NCBI RefSeq assembly: GCF_032118995.1
Contig: NC_092666.1
Location: forward strand, 9,808,501 to 9,872,500
Direction: 5' to 3'
DNA: 64,000 nucleotides
From: Asterias amurensis
Lineage: Eukaryota > Echinodermata > Asteroidea > Forcipulatida > Asteriidae
Both the position numbers and the translations under genes were made by a program. Below, piece by piece: positions 1 through 13,233 of the stretch. The notes beneath the pieces are model-generated. The model ran no database searches, was not told where the DNA came from, and worked only from the letters and a program-made list of their open reading frames with translations. Each line of letters opens with the position of its first letter. Positions within the stretch are counted from its first letter, which is position 1.

Positions 1-83
1 ACATAGTAGAATTTAGTGTTTTTGTATTTTTGTACCATAATGGCATTTTACAGTACAGTGTGAATTATGCTTAGTGAAAATAA

Positions 84-473
84 TTAAAGGAACACGTTGC
101 CTTGGATCGGTCGAGTTGGTCTTTGAAAAGCGTTTGTAACCGTTTTTTATAAAATGCATATGGGTAGAAAGATGTTGTAAAAGTAGAATACAATGATCCA
201 CACAAACATGCCTCGAAATTGCGTGGTTTTCCTTTTACCTCGTCGACTAACACGTCGGCCATTTATGGGGGTCAAAATTTTGACTCCCATAAATGGCCGA
301 CCATGTTAGTTCGCACAGTAGAAGGAAAACCACGCAATTTCGAGGCAAACTTGTGTGGATCATTGTATTCTACTTTTATAACATCTTTCCAACCATATGC
401 ATTTTATAAAAAACGGTTACAAACGCTTTTGTTTTGACCAACTCGTCCGATCCAAGGCAACGTGTTCCTTTAA
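84..473. mobile_element. TTAA-flanked palindromic MITE, family F, copy 1
   Basis: 390 bp including TTAA at both ends. The whole element is one giant inverted repeat starting AGGAACACGTTGCCTTGG, with the centre at a CCATTTATGGGxGTC stem. No transposase; the open frames here are palindrome artefacts. Confidence 0.9.
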
Positions 474-666
474 GGCTGACCACCGAGACCAGATTGTAAA
501 TTGTATCTGACCAACTCTGTCATTCTTTTCCAGTTGCTGCATTTTTTATATCTATAACTTAATATATTTGATATGTAATAGTCATTATGTGGAAATGCAT
601 TTTTTTTATACGTCTCTGTATTCAGGGGAAATGATATTCATTTGTTAAGAGTAATCATGGTTCAAA

Positions 667-1660
667 TTAATAATTTAATTGCCAATTTAGTTTTGCTCAG
701 CCACAATGAAGGATTCCAAACTTCACTGTCTAGCCAGCTACCTGCAGCTCTTCAAAATTGGATTTGGTGTCAATATTAAAGCCATTGGACACTCTTGATA
801 AACAGTATTATCCACGGCCCACACTTCGTGTATCACAACTTATATATCAAATAACAAACCTGTGAAAATTTAGGCTCAATCGGTCATCGCAGTCGGGAGG
901 AAATAACGGGAAAACCCACCCATGTGTCCGCAAGTTTGTTGTGTCATGACATGTGTTTAAAATACATCTGTAATTCTCGATATCAAGAGTTTATAATGTT
1001 TTCTCAAAAAGTAAAGCGTTGCATGGAATAATATTTCAAGAGAAGTCTTTCACCATTACCTTCTGTAAACCCTGTAAGTTGTTTGTAAATCTGTGAACTT
1101 TTCATTTTTTGTCTGTTCCGAAAGTGTCCAATGGCTTTAATGGCAGGGGGATCATTTTCTCAATGACTTTATTGCCATATGGATTTGACATCAACGGGAA
1201 TGGTATTCATATTCACGAAAACGTGGAAAATATAAATTCAAACTATTAAATAAATTGCCAATTTAGTTCAGCTCTTCACCCACAATGAATGATTCCCGAA
1301 CTTGCAACTGCCTAGCTACCTGTATCTTTCAGAATGGATTTAGTGTCATACTACAATTATAATCATATTCAAGCAACTTTGACAATATGTCAGACTATAA
1401 ATTTAATTGCCAATTTAGTTTTGCTCTGCATTCACATTGAAGGTTTCCATCAAACTCACTGTCTAGCTACCTGTATCTCTTCAAAATTGGATCTGGTGTC
1501 GTTATACGGGCAATAATAGTATATTCAAAAAACTTTGAAAACTAACTAGGTAAATAATTCAATTGCCAATTCAGTTTTGCTCTATCTGCATTCACATGGG
1601 ATTCCAAAATATGGAGTGGTGTCAATTCATGCCCAACTCACACTTGCAAGCAATATTATT
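667..1660. repeat. Degenerate tandem array, about 150-bp unit
   Basis: Four units share TTGCCAATTTAG near the start and CTAGCTACCTG in the middle, ending near TTGGATxTGGTGTC; core motifs recur at about 681, 1257, 1409 and 1564 (spacing 152-155). The first unit is split by the TTAA element at 776-1140. Confidence 0.75.
776..1140. mobile_element. TTAA element, family D, copy 1
   Basis: Ends TTAAAGCCATTGGACACT and TGTCCAATGGCTTTAA. It interrupts the first unit of the 150-bp tandem array, so is younger than the array. Confidence 0.85.
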
Positions 1661-3111
1661 ACAACCCTTTTTTCGCATATACCTCAGAAATTTCTACAGT
1701 AGGTTTTTAAAAGTTCAAAACACAGAAATTGAATTTTGGCGAAGAGTAGGGTTTCATTGAACAATTTATTTCGGATGTCAAAATAACATTTTACACAAGA
1801 AGATATGAATTGCCTTTTGCTTTTGTTTTTGTTTTGTGTTCCTCATCTGTGCAGCCAAAGTTGCAACTAGTCTGTGTCACATGCAAACTTTAAGACAAAT
1901 GTATTGCAACTTCTCTTTAAATTATGCAAGGTGGTTATTTCATATGATTTATATTTGTGACCTGTGCCACAGATGATAGGGAAAGGATACTTTGCAAGCA
2001 TGTTTTGGTTATTTACATTTTTTTTATCTTCACCAATTATGTTTTTCTATAAATAAATCTGGAAACACCTCGACAGAGCTTCCAGATGATTATCTTTTGT
2101 AAACTAATTTATCCCAAAATCATGAATTCTCAAAAGTATTATGTTTTACAAAATAAATAATAATTTTTTTCCGAAAATGATGCATTTTTTTTTACAATTC
2201 AACCATTGAATTTAGGTAGTTTTTTGTAACTTGCTCATGAAGCTTCCAAAATTAAAAACTACTTGTATGGTAATGTCTACAAGTTGTTAACATTTTTCTG
2301 TGACTGAAGTTTACACCACTAGAATTTTTCGAAAGAACTTTCCCCTAGGAATAATGTACGGAATTTAATGCTTGTGTTTTGTTGATAATTCAAGCCCTTT
2401 AGAAATAGTTTGAATGTACTGCGCCCTCTCTTGTTTAATGATGTCATTGTATTTTTATAAATCTAAAGTGGCCATTGCCTTGAAAAAAGTTGTTTCTTGG
2501 GCCTGCGTGGTGGTATTAATCTTACACATGGGTGAAATCTTGTATAACTATTCTTTTGTTCTCTCTTTGACCTTACTCTATGCTTTGACCTAGCAATGTG
2601 TAAGAAGTCATCCAAAGAGAAATAGTGTACACATAACGGAAATTAAAATTTTCAGAACCAAACAACTCAAAAGAGATTATTCACATGGTGTTACCGCAAA
2701 CTGATCTCTTAGTTATATTGTTCTTCCATCATGCACAATTTTTAAGCCTACTTAGAAATTAAAATTGTATTTGTAATGAGTCAAAAGCTCGTCAACTTTT
2801 GGCTGATTTGACGACGTTTCATTTGGTTAGTTTCCTTAACACGAACAGTATTGCTTCATTTGAAATAACGGTAGGCCTATGTATTTCCCACCTACAATCT
2901 ACCTCCATAATTACCACAAAGTTTATTTTGTTATGCATTAATTTAATATGATGATCTCTGAGAAATTGTGAATAATTCATGATTAAATCCAGTGTTTGCA
3001 AGGACCGTTGAGCATAGTGTTGAATTTCATGAGCATCAGCTCTGCACACATGTACTAAAATATTATGGTTTCATAAGAAAGTCGTTGAATTATGTTTCAT
3101 ATTGATTAAGT

Positions 3112-3498
3112 TTAAAGACACTTGAAACTATTGGTAATTGTCAACGACTAGCCTTTACAGTTGGTGTATCTCAACATATGCATAAAATAACAAACCTGTG
3201 AAAATTTGAGCTCAATCGGTCATCGAAGTTGCGAGATAATAATGAAAGAAAAAAACACCCTTGTCACACGAAGTTGTGTGCGTTTAGATGGTTGATTTCG
3301 AGACCTCAAGTTCTAAACTTGAGGTCTTGAAATCAAATTCGTGGAAAATTACCTCTTTCTCGAAAACTATGGCACTTCAGAGGGAGCCGTTTCTCACAAT
3401 GTTTTATACCATCAACCTCTCCCCATTACACGTCACCAAGAAAGGTTTTATGCTAATAATTATTTTGAGTAATTACCAATAGTGTCCACTGCCTTTAA
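3112..3498 (-). mobile_element. TTAA element, family A
   Basis: About 387 bp. Family hallmarks: TTAA at each end, termini AAAGxCAxTGGACACTATTG, a central palindrome TTTCGAGACCTC...GAGGTCTCGAAA, and CACACAACTTCGTGTGAC. No coding capacity. Confidence 0.88.
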
Positions 3499-3569
3499 AT
3501 GATGGGTTAGGTTTCATTGTTTATATTGAGAACTATGTTCAGCCATTTCTTGATGATTTATATTTAAAA

Positions 3570-4290
3570 AAAAATTAAAAAATTGTGTCAGCCTACTAAT
3601 AGCCTACAGAGCCTTTTTCTTTTTAACTGTAAATGATTCAAACATTGTGCACAAGAAAGTCATTAAAATAATATATGTTTCATTGATAAAGTTCAACTGA
3701 TTATTGGTATCACTGAATGATTATAGTTTCGCTGATTATTCTGCCATTTCCGGACGGAACGCTTTGAACAAGTAAAATTGTCACAGCCTACTACAATGTT
3801 ATTTATTAGTTTCCCTGAAAACGTGAATGTTCACAAGACACTAAGTCATTAAACATGTTTCGTTGATTATTTTCGGCCATTTCCGGACGAAAATATTTCA
3901 ACAAAAATACTGGTTACTGAGCCTAAACTCATGGCTATTTATTAGCTTCCCTGAATAAAAGTCAAACATTGTTCTTTAGACAGTCAATAAAAGATTATGT
4001 TTGTGGTAAAGTTTAACTGATTAGGTTTCACTGATTATGTTTCGCTGATTATGTTTCGCTGATTATGTTTCGCTGATTATGTTTCGCTGATTATGTTCGG
4101 CAATTTCCGGAAAGATTAAACCGAAATAGGCCCACTATAGTTTCGGTATAAAAATTCAGCAATGCTATTTCAGTACCTGAACATGATTTAAACCTTGTTC
4201 ATATTTATAAAAAGTCATTACTTCTGTTTAATAATAACACATTTTAACTACTAAATGTTTCATTTGTTATAGTTCAAACGGAAAGATTTG
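3570..4290. repeat. Decayed tandem array with an embedded 14-bp minisatellite
   Basis: Diverged units of about 140-230 bp each restart with GTCATTAA/GTCAATAA (near 3658, 3845, 3980, 4213) and share GGCCATTTCCGGAC and TTATTAGCTTCCCTGA. Within one unit, 4019-4101, GATTATGTTTCGCT is repeated about six times. Confidence 0.75.
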
Positions 4291-4712
4291 AACAAAAGTC
4301 ACGTTTCGGATACTACTGTTATATTTCCCCTGAAAACGATTCAAATGGTGTTACAATGTTACTTGCCTGTTATTTCGCAAGATATACCTTTTGACAAATA
4401 TTGCATGGTTTGTGGTATTTTACTTTCCACGCCATATGTTTGGATCATATCGCAATCTAGCCATCGTTATTGCTATGAAGTAAACACTTATCATAAAGCA
4501 CCGTTCATATCGCGTGGGGAGATTCCCCCATAAAAATTATTACAGATCAAACATTGCGAAACTGGGGCTTCACCAGTCAGAGCCTAGATATAATGTTCCC
4601 AGTCCCTTTGTTTCCTGAAAGCATTGAGTCAACCTTATGGGTGCACTCCTCTGAAATGGGGATAAATATTTTGTAGGCCCTCAAAATATAGACATAGTTT
4701 TTAAGAGGCCAG

Positions 4713-5100
4713 TTAAAGGCAGTGGACACTATTGGTAATTACTCTAAATAATTGTTAGCATAAAACATTACTTGGTAACAAGTAATGGGGAGAGGTTGGT
4801 AGTACAAAACATTGTGAGAAACGGCTCCCTCTGAAGTGAAGTAGATTTCAATAAAGAAGTGATTTTCCACGAATTTGGTTTCGAGACCTCAAATTTAGAA
4901 TTTTGAGGTCTCGTTCTGAAAGCACACAACTTCGTGTGACAGGGGTGTTTTTTCTTCCATTATTATCTCGCAACTTCGACGACCAATTTATTGAGTTCAA
5001 AGTTTCACAGGTTTGTTATTTTATGCATATATGTTGAGATCCACCAATTAAGTGAGAAGACTGGTCTTTGACAATTACCAATAGTGTTCAGTGTCTTTAA
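4713..5100 (+). mobile_element. TTAA element, family A
   Basis: Full length with TTAA on both sides and the central GAGGTCTCG palindrome. Confidence 0.88.
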
Positions 5101-5669
5101 TGAAGTGAAATATCGGATGATGGAAAATTACGAATACTGTATAAATACGTAAACTAAAACATAATTTTTATTTTGGGAAATTTATTTTTTGATTATTTGC
5201 ACCCCTACTAGTAACCATAAAACATTTCGAGAACAGGTCAAATCTATAAAATTTGTTTTGTAATAATCGGTATTTGATAAGACCATCAATAACTATCTAT
5301 AATGCTGTCTTGTCGTTAACAAAGATACAATTTATCAAAGATTAATTAAATGCATGTAAAAACAAAATAGATGACCGCTACATCTGCATTTAATGAACTC
5401 TTTAATTATTAGCAGGTATAGACCTAGCGCTTATGTGCCATCGATCAATGTGGCGGAACTCTTTGTGCACAGTTTGGGGGAATGACCAAACAGGTTCTTG
5501 TAATTTCATCATTCTTTTAACGATTCCAGAAAATTCCAGCCACCAGGTCTAACTCAATTTAAAACCAAACCTCAAAATATGTATTATCACTCTTAAAATT
5601 AATGGCAAAAACAAATTATTGTTGGAAGCTTATACAACAGCGTTTGAGAATGATTATGTTGGGCGCGAT

Positions 5670-5824
5670 CGGTCAATCTGCGCGAAGTTTCGGTTTTACC
5701 CTTACACCGATGTGTGTAATTATAAGCACATACCCAGTGCATTCTAGAGAAGTGTCTTACTCGACCACGGGGTTTGCTCAGTAGACTTGCAGCGGGTACC
5801 AGAACGATGAACTTATTATGGATG
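5670..5824 (-). mobile_element. Deleted SINE copy, partly duplicated across a MITE
   Basis: Inverse text of the 41650 SINE family: CACCGATGTGTGTAATTATAAGC, CATTCTAGAGAAGTGTCTTA, GCAGCGGGTACCAGAA. Repeated at 6215-6440 on the other side of the family F element. Confidence 0.65.
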
Positions 5825-6214
5825 TTAAAGGAACACGTTGCCTTGGATCGGACGAGTTGGTCAAAACAAAAGCGTTTGTAACCGTTTTTTATAAAATGCA
5901 TATGGTTGGAAAGATGTTTTAAAAGTAGAATACAATGATCCACACAAGTTTGCCTCGAAATTGCGTGGTTTTCCTTCTACTGTGCGAACTAACATGGTCG
6001 GCCATTTATGGGAGTCAAAATTTTGACCCCCATAAATGGCCGACGTGTTAGTCGACGAGGTAAAAGGAAAACCACGCAATTTCGAGGCATGTTTGTGTGG
6101 ATCATTGTATTCTACTTTTACAACATCTTTCTACCCATATGTATTTTATAAAAAACGGTTACAAACGCTTTTCAAAGACCAACTCGACCGATCCAAGGCA
6201 ACGTGTTCCTTTAA
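5825..6214. mobile_element. TTAA palindromic MITE, family F, copy 2
   Basis: Same length as copy 1 and nearly its exact reverse complement, with TTAA on both sides. Near-identity indicates recent movement. Confidence 0.9.
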
Positions 6215-6298
6215 CCTTACATCGATTTGTGTAATTATAAGCACACACCCAGTGCATTCTAGAGAAGTGTCTTACTCGACCACCGGGTTTGCTCAGTA

Positions 6299-6376
6299 GA
6301 CTTGCAGCGGGTACCAGAACGATGAACTTATTATGGAGACTTGCAGCGGGTACCAGAACGATGAACTTATTATGGA
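6299..6376. repeat. 39-bp tandem duplication
   Basis: The 39-bp block starting GACTTGCAGCGGGTACCAGA occurs twice head to tail at 6299 and 6338, and once more at about 5784. Confidence 0.9.
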
Positions 6377-8336
6377 TGTTAAATTTGCATCGGGTCTAAA
6401 TCATATTTATTTTGGTTTTACCCATATCCCGATGTGTACTGCTCTGTACTCATGTATCATAGACCTTTTCGCAAATACTGGGGCGCGCGCGTAAAGCTTG
6501 GAATTAGATGCATTGTGGTCTAGCTGGTAGCAAAATTTGATTCATATATATCCCACAATGCACCTCATTCAACAGTCTGCGCTTGCGCATTGGTATTTGC
6601 GATAAGGTCTATGGTTATTGCTCCATAAAACAATCGAACGGTTCCCAAAACCAAAGAATACTTTGCCTTTCCAGTTAGGACTAAATTCTCGAGCCACTTC
6701 ATCTATTTGATTGGACTAGCAATTACCCCCCCCCCCCCAACCCACCCTCCCTCCTGAATGCTTTTGGCAGTTGGATAGTGAAGGATTTGTTTATTCCTAG
6801 TCTGTAGGTTTTGACTAATTACTAAAGTAGTATTGATTGATTTATTAGCTAACTAAAACCTGCTTTATCTTTATAATTATAGGCCTGTTGTACGCACGCA
6901 CAGTACAGTCGGGAAGATTTGCAACACACTCTGTGTGTGGAACTTTCTAGATCTATAGAATACAATTGTTATCATGACTAAGCTAACGTGAATAATGAAC
7001 ACACTTATGGCTAAACCATGTAATGGACCTAATTATATAAAAACTGAAGCTACATGCTGGTCTTGCATCAGGGCATTTTTTTTTTTTACAGATTAATTTC
7101 CCGGGGGCATTTACATCAACCTTTGGCTGCAATTTAATAAAAATGAATTAAATAAATACCAGAAACAGCTGGGACATTATTTCGTTCTAACATTTTTGAA
7201 TTTTAAGTTAAGAAAACCTCAAGGTAAACTAACTGTGTAAGTTTTGAAAAAGAAAATTTAAATTGTAGTGTTTTTGATAAAATAAATATCAACATGTTGT
7301 GTAATAATAATTGTAGCATTCTTATACTTATTTTGTTGTTGTCAATGACCAGTTGCGAAAGACACATTGTGTGTGTGACAGTTTTTAAACTTGTGGTCAA
7401 AGATGTAATCGTATCTGACTAATAAAACTATAATTTAGAGGCTATAATATAATCACACACCTGAAATATTGTAGCCGAAAACAAAACAAATTTGAAAAGA
7501 AAAACTTGACAACAACACTTAAAATCTATTAAGATATCTAAGAAGATGATTGCATCAAACATAACACCATTGTTTACAATGATTATACTATCACTCATAG
7601 ATCATTTTGTAAATATTGATGACGAACAGCGCCACGTTGCTAACTGGCCCCTCATCACGCCATCCATGAGTAACGAGATACGTTTTTTTATATTATAGGC
7701 ATAAACCAAGGCTGTGGGTGGGTTGTATCATACTCTAGGGGATTGCTGTGCGTGGTTAATATTAAAATGTCAACACAACATTTGCAGCAAGTGCTCAGCT
7801 GATCGTTTCCTATACCGTTATAAGTGCCGAATAGAATTTTTATAATTTTCTGTACACCAATTATGTCCTTTGGTTTGTAAGCAGTTTGCAATAACTAATT
7901 CTCTTTCTCTCACGATTTTATTGTGTGAAAATGGTGGGAAGATTTCCATCGCAGCCTGCATGGTCTTCATCACCGACGCATTTTAAAATCACATTAATTT
8001 CTTAAAGACTAAGTAAGCCCATAGAGCAAGTGGTAAGCCTATATAGGCCTATACCGTTCAAGTTTTTTGAGATATCACCCGGAAATCCGGAGTGAATAAC
8101 ACACCCACAACCCCTATAGGAATTCACAAGCTGAGAAACGTTACCGCTGTAACGCTTCATAGATCCAGGCTTCGGGCATAAAACTCGATATGCAAACTTT
8201 GAAGTTAAATGTTTCCTAAAATGCTTTATACTGTCCAAAACTGTTGTACTTCTTACCACGTAATTGTTTTTATTGCCACTAATTTACAGAGTTCTACCAA
8301 AAGTATAATAATACAGACCCTTTAAATTTGTATTAT

Positions 8337-8722
8337 TTGAAGGCAGTGGACACTATTGGTAATTGTCAAATACTAGCTTTCACAGTTGGTGTATCTCAAC
8401 ATATGCATAAAATAACAAACCTGTAAAAATTTGAGCTCAATCGGTCATCGAAGTTGCGAGATAATAATGAAAGAAAAATAACCCTTGTCACACGAAGTTG
8501 TGTGCGTTTAGATGGTTGATTTCGAGACCTCAAGTTCTAAACTTGAGGTCTCGAAATCAAATTCGTGGAAAATTACTTCTTTCTCGAAAACTATGGCACT
8601 TCGGAGGGAGCCGTTTCCCACAATGATTTGTACCACCAACCTCTCCCCATTACTCATTACCAAGAAAGGTTTTATGCTAATAATTATTTTGAGTAGTTAC
8701 CAATAGTGTCCACTGCCTTTAA
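8337..8722 (-). mobile_element. TTAA element, family A
   Basis: Full length; left TTAA mutated to TTGA. Close to the 3112 copy. Confidence 0.87.
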
Positions 8723-9174
8723 AATGCATTGTTTATGCTGTGGTATAATAGGGCCTCGTCCTAGTTATTCTTAAAAGTAGTTATATAAACTCAGGAAATC
8801 ATGTTTCCGACAGCTGTACTCTCATTGAGAAATATTGATGACTTGACTTTGATTATAAACACACACTGGTGGTTTATAGGATGAAACTTAAATCCCAATT
8901 CCTCCAGCGATCGGTCAGCTCCAGAATCGAGTAAATGAAAACAAGACCCCTGCTAATTGGTTGACACGTCAGGCGTATACGTGTCGAAACACTTTTGCCA
9001 AGACAGGTGCGTTATAAACTTACGGGACTCTTGTACCTGTCACGTACCATGGAACTACAACTACAGCGGCTCTATCAAAAAAGAAATACAATGAAGATTT
9101 TGATCCCCCCCCCATCAATCCAAGTCCATCGAAAACCTGCTCTTTTTGGGGAATAGATAATAATTTACGTTATA

Positions 9175-9322
9175 TTATAAGTTATCACACAAGCGCGAGT
9201 GGAATACGGAAAAATATAGCGCTTCTGCGTCCCATATCCAACGAGGCCGAAGGCCTCGTTGGATATGGGACGCAGGCGCGCTATATTTTCCGTATTTCCA
9301 CGAGCGCGCGTGTGATAACGTA
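9175..9322. mobile_element. GC-rich perfect-stem hairpin element
   Basis: About 148 bp folding on itself around GAGGCCGAAGGCCTC; arms contain TTGGATATGGGACGCAG and end TTATCACAC(A/G)(A/C)GCGC. Confidence 0.8.
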
Positions 9323-9964
9323 TCTTCAAGCAAACTTGGCGCGTGACATAGAACACACAAGACGCATGGTAGTGATATTAGCCGTGCAATATAGGTTTTT
9401 ATCACCACTCCATTCTTCCAATCTGATTGGATGATTAGCGCGTACTTGAAGATAAATATATATATAATATTTACTCATAATGAGTAAATATTTTCAATTT
9501 CGTTTCATTTCTTTTTACTCCGCACAAAGGAGGAAACACATCCGCTATTAAGAGTACCATCTGTAAAGCGTTACCGCAGTAACGCGGTTCAGATTCAAAT
9601 CTTGGGGGATAAGGTAACATCTTTCTCCTTAAGTTATAACCACCTTCGAAGTAAAGAATTTCTCAAGTGGGTTATTATACTATCCATGAGCTGTTGTACA
9701 ATTCTTACAAGATTAGTAAAAGTATTTCACTGCAATTCATTTTAGAGTCATTACCAAACGACACGGAGTCGACGACCCTTTAAATCAAGGCATGATCAAG
9801 GTCACTTGGGAGGGATGGATTCAATTCATTCACAGTCAAAAGCAAGTCAAGGCTGGTGCAAGCCCAACATGATTATTGTTGGTGTCTACTACCAGCAGTC
9901 TACCCGTCTACCATTCCCTAAGGCCAGGCGGGTGGCAACCTTGAGACTCGATCAAGCTGCCGCG

Positions 9965-10248
9965 CTAGTTAAACTTAGACTTGTGGACAAGTCGTTAAAT
10001 GTCTGTCGTAGTGATAGCGTTCCGATTCTGAATCTCTCTGGGATACTCTCGCGAGACTGCTGGCACCGCAAGACTACTGCTCTCGCGGCTATGGCGTAGA
10101 AGTTGGCAATCGGGAGTTCGCTGAGGAGCAGTGTTCTCGCGAGAGCATTATTCAATCGCCGAAACCTGAATCATGAACACCACCACTAGACTCGACTATC
10201 TCACCGCGGCAGACCATTAACGACTTGTCCACAAGTCTAGTTAACTAG
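9965..10248. mobile_element. Palindromic MITE, family K, copy 1
   Basis: Ends contain AGACTTGTGGACAAGTCGTT and the inverse, with CTCGACTATCTCACCGCG in the right arm, as in 33727-33931. Confidence 0.75.
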
Positions 10249-11191
10249 AACCAGCATTCACGCACGTTCGCGGAATCTATAAACTTCATTGACATTGCAG
10301 TGACGTCACTGGTGCGAGGTCAAATTCCACAGTGGTGTTGTTGTTCGCTTTGTCGTAACACACCATTGAGATTTAGGAAACACAATACATATTATGGGAT
10401 ACGTACGAGCGAAAATGAAAAATGGGTGTGTTACATAATATTTACCGGAAGCAAACATAATATCTTTTATGGAGGATTTGTTTAGTGGGGATCGAGATTT
10501 GGTATAATACGAATAACAACAACTGGGTGGTTCGCCTGATGTTGTGGATTTAAATCATTATTCTAAAGAAATTCGCCCTGTATTCCTTTAAGGGAATGAA
10601 TAGAGGTCCTACCTTTGGTAATCACTCTTAAAATGAATGTCAATATAAACTTAAACGGTTGCTCTATGATTAGAAGTACAGCAGCTTTTCGAAGTGGTTA
10701 TGGAAAATAGGCTAGCCAGTTTTTCGATCCAAAAAATTTAATCTGAGAAACGTCACTGTCAGAAACGTTTCCCAGATTATGTCACTGTTAGAAACGTCTC
10801 CATAACAGTAACGGATTGTTCTTCCTGTGTGGACAAAATTATCTCCAGATTTTGGCGATCAAAAACGTGAACATCTTAGTGAAGTTAAATTTTCATGAAT
10901 TAAGTATAGTTTTATTGTGGGCCTACTCTCTAAATGTAAACGAGTGAAAAAACACCACTCTTTCCATTTCGAGTTGTCCCTCAACTGGCTCTTTGGTGGT
11001 TATTTCACAATTTTACTCCTTATAGGCGGAGGGGTTTCATTCAGTCAAGGACCGTGAGTGAAAAATCACTCAAAAAGGTGCAAACTTCAATCTAAAAGAG
11101 TGGACAACCATTCGAAAAAAAGTTGTCCCTCACGTGGCTCTTCAAAGAGTGCCTTTTACCTCTTTTGCATTTAGAGAGTATGTTTACAGGA

Positions 11192-11581
11192 TTAAAGGCA
11201 GTGGCCACTATTGGTAATTACTCAACATAATTATTAGCATAAAACCTTACTTTGTAACGAGTAATGGGGAGAGGTTGATAGTAAAAAACATTGTGAGAAA
11301 CGGCTCCCTCTGAAGTGACGTATAGTTTTCGAGAAAGAAGTAATTTTCCACGAATTTGATTTCGAGACCTCAGATTTTGAATTTGAGGTCTCGAAATCAA
11401 CCATCTGAAAACACTCAACTCCGCGTGACAAGGTTTTTTTTTTTTTTTTCATTATTACCTCGCAACTTCGACGATCGATTGAGCTCAAATTTTTACTGGT
11501 TTGTTATTTTATGCATACGTTGAGATACACTAACTGTGAGGACTGTCTTTGACAATAACCAATAGTGTCCAGTGTCTTTAA
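11192..11581 (+). mobile_element. TTAA element, family A
   Basis: Full length with TTAA on both sides; a T15 run has expanded at about 11436-11450. Confidence 0.88.
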
Positions 11582-11986
11582 GTATAGTTTTATGGAACAG
11601 TTGTACGATTTTAGAAACCATTAGCTACATGTTGCATTTAAAGACTTTTTAAACAGCTAAATGGTCCGTCCCATTCAATTAAGTAAGCCGGTGTCTGGAA
11701 TCATTTCCTATCACCATGGCAACGGAAGTACATCTGATAAAAGCAGGTGCGGATAGATTTCCATTTTCTTATCGTGATACCAATAAATGAGATGTGAACT
11801 AGTTCGGGTTAAAGTCTCGCAAGGATCCTCGACCAATTAATGCCCAAACCATCAAAAATGTGTTTTGTATAGTGGTTCACTCTAAAAAGATTTCAACGAT
11901 GGCATCCCCTCGTCATGAAGAGGGAGCCGGGCGAACTTAAACACTTGTAGGTAAACCATGTGAAGATAATGATAGTTACTGTGGTC

Positions 11987-12373
11987 TTAAAGGAACACGT
12001 TCGCCTTGGATCGGACGAGTTGGTCTTCGAAAAGCGTTTGTAACCGTTTGTTATAAAATGCATATGGTTAGAAAGATATTTTAAAAGTAGAATGATCCAC
12101 ACACATTTGCCTCGAAATTGCGTGGTTTTCCTTTTACTTTGCGAACTAACACGGTTGGCCATTTATGGGAGTCAAAAATTTGACTCCCATTAAATGGCCG
12201 ACCGTGTTTGTCGACGAGGTAAAAGGAAAACCGTGCAATTTCGAGGCACGTTTGTGTGGATCAATGTATTCTACTTTCACAACATCTTTCTACCCATATG
12301 CATTTTATAACAAACGGTTACAAACGCTTTTCAAAGACCAACTCGACCGATCCAAGGCAACATGTTCCTTTAA
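11987..12373. mobile_element. TTAA palindromic MITE, family F, copy 3
   Basis: 387 bp, TTAA on both sides, more diverged from copies 1 and 2. Confidence 0.88.
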
Positions 12374-12832
12374 GCTTGATCTGGGATTTATGTACGGGGA
12401 CTAATAATGCCTTACCCCCATAATGTTCCCAGCTATTTCAGTCGCCAAGATTATGCCCGCCAAAACTGTTTTGGAACGACCATTCGTCCTTGCTTTTCCA
12501 TTAAAAAGTTTCACATGATTGACGTGTGGTTTTTAGTACCCCGGTGTAGCTGTCAGTCGCCCACACTTTTTCCTTAATAAGAAAACAATGGGATGTTCAT
12601 CATCATTTCCCCTGCGGGTGTAATGGTTTCCTTTAGTATCAAACTTAAAGAGATCACCGAAAGATAACCAACTCATTCGCTCTAAGTAAAGCTTCAAGTT
12701 AACTTTTTAAAATAACTCTTTACTTTTTAAAGTAACTTAATAATCGCGTTGCTACGTTATGGTACCACAGCACATGCACATGTTTATTAAGTTACCCACA
12801 AACCCACACACGATTGTGGATATTAAAGGCAG

Positions 12833-13233
12833 AGTATACCTTTGGTTTTTTAAGCCTTCGACTCCTATAAATGTAGATTTTTTGAGAAAAGTTCATTTTC
12901 AAAAAGGTGTGTGCGTTTTTGAGATATTGCCGAAAATCTGGAGCGAATGTTTTCATGCAGGATAATCCCTAATAGAAATACACAGTCTGAGAAGCGTGCA
13001 GTAACTCTTCTTAGATTCAAATTTTGGGGCATAAAAAATGTCGTCTCTTTTCACATAACCACAAGTGTCTATATACTTCAACTTGGTGAAAAGTTTCTCG
13101 AACTGCTAATATCAAAAGCTGTAAGGTTTCTAAATAGAGCAAGTACCATGTCACATAACAAAAAATAAGTTTGCGTTGCCATTCATTTTAAGAGTGAACC
13201 TGTAGACCACTGCCATAGGCATATTCCCTTTAA
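12833..13233. mobile_element. TTAA element, family G
   Basis: Ends TTAAAGGCAGAGTATACCTT and ATTCCCTTTAA, about 400 bp. Interior has TTTTTGAGATATTGCCGAAA and CACAGTCTGAGAAGCG, found in worn form near 8040-8330, 9530-9785, 55330-55570 and 60465-60730. Confidence 0.7.

Noticed and set aside
219-437. 72-residue open frame repeated almost exactly at 5861-6079
   Set aside because: Both lie in the palindromic family F element; the frame is a by-product of the repeat, not a gene.
3288-3482. 64-residue frame (MVDFETSSSK...) recurring at 8512 and 29423
   Set aside because: It is the translation of family A elements in one orientation, found in each copy and interrupted in many.
6717-6745. Poly-C run, with another at 24080-24110
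   Set aside because: Simple homopolymer; no associated structure, length may vary by assembly.
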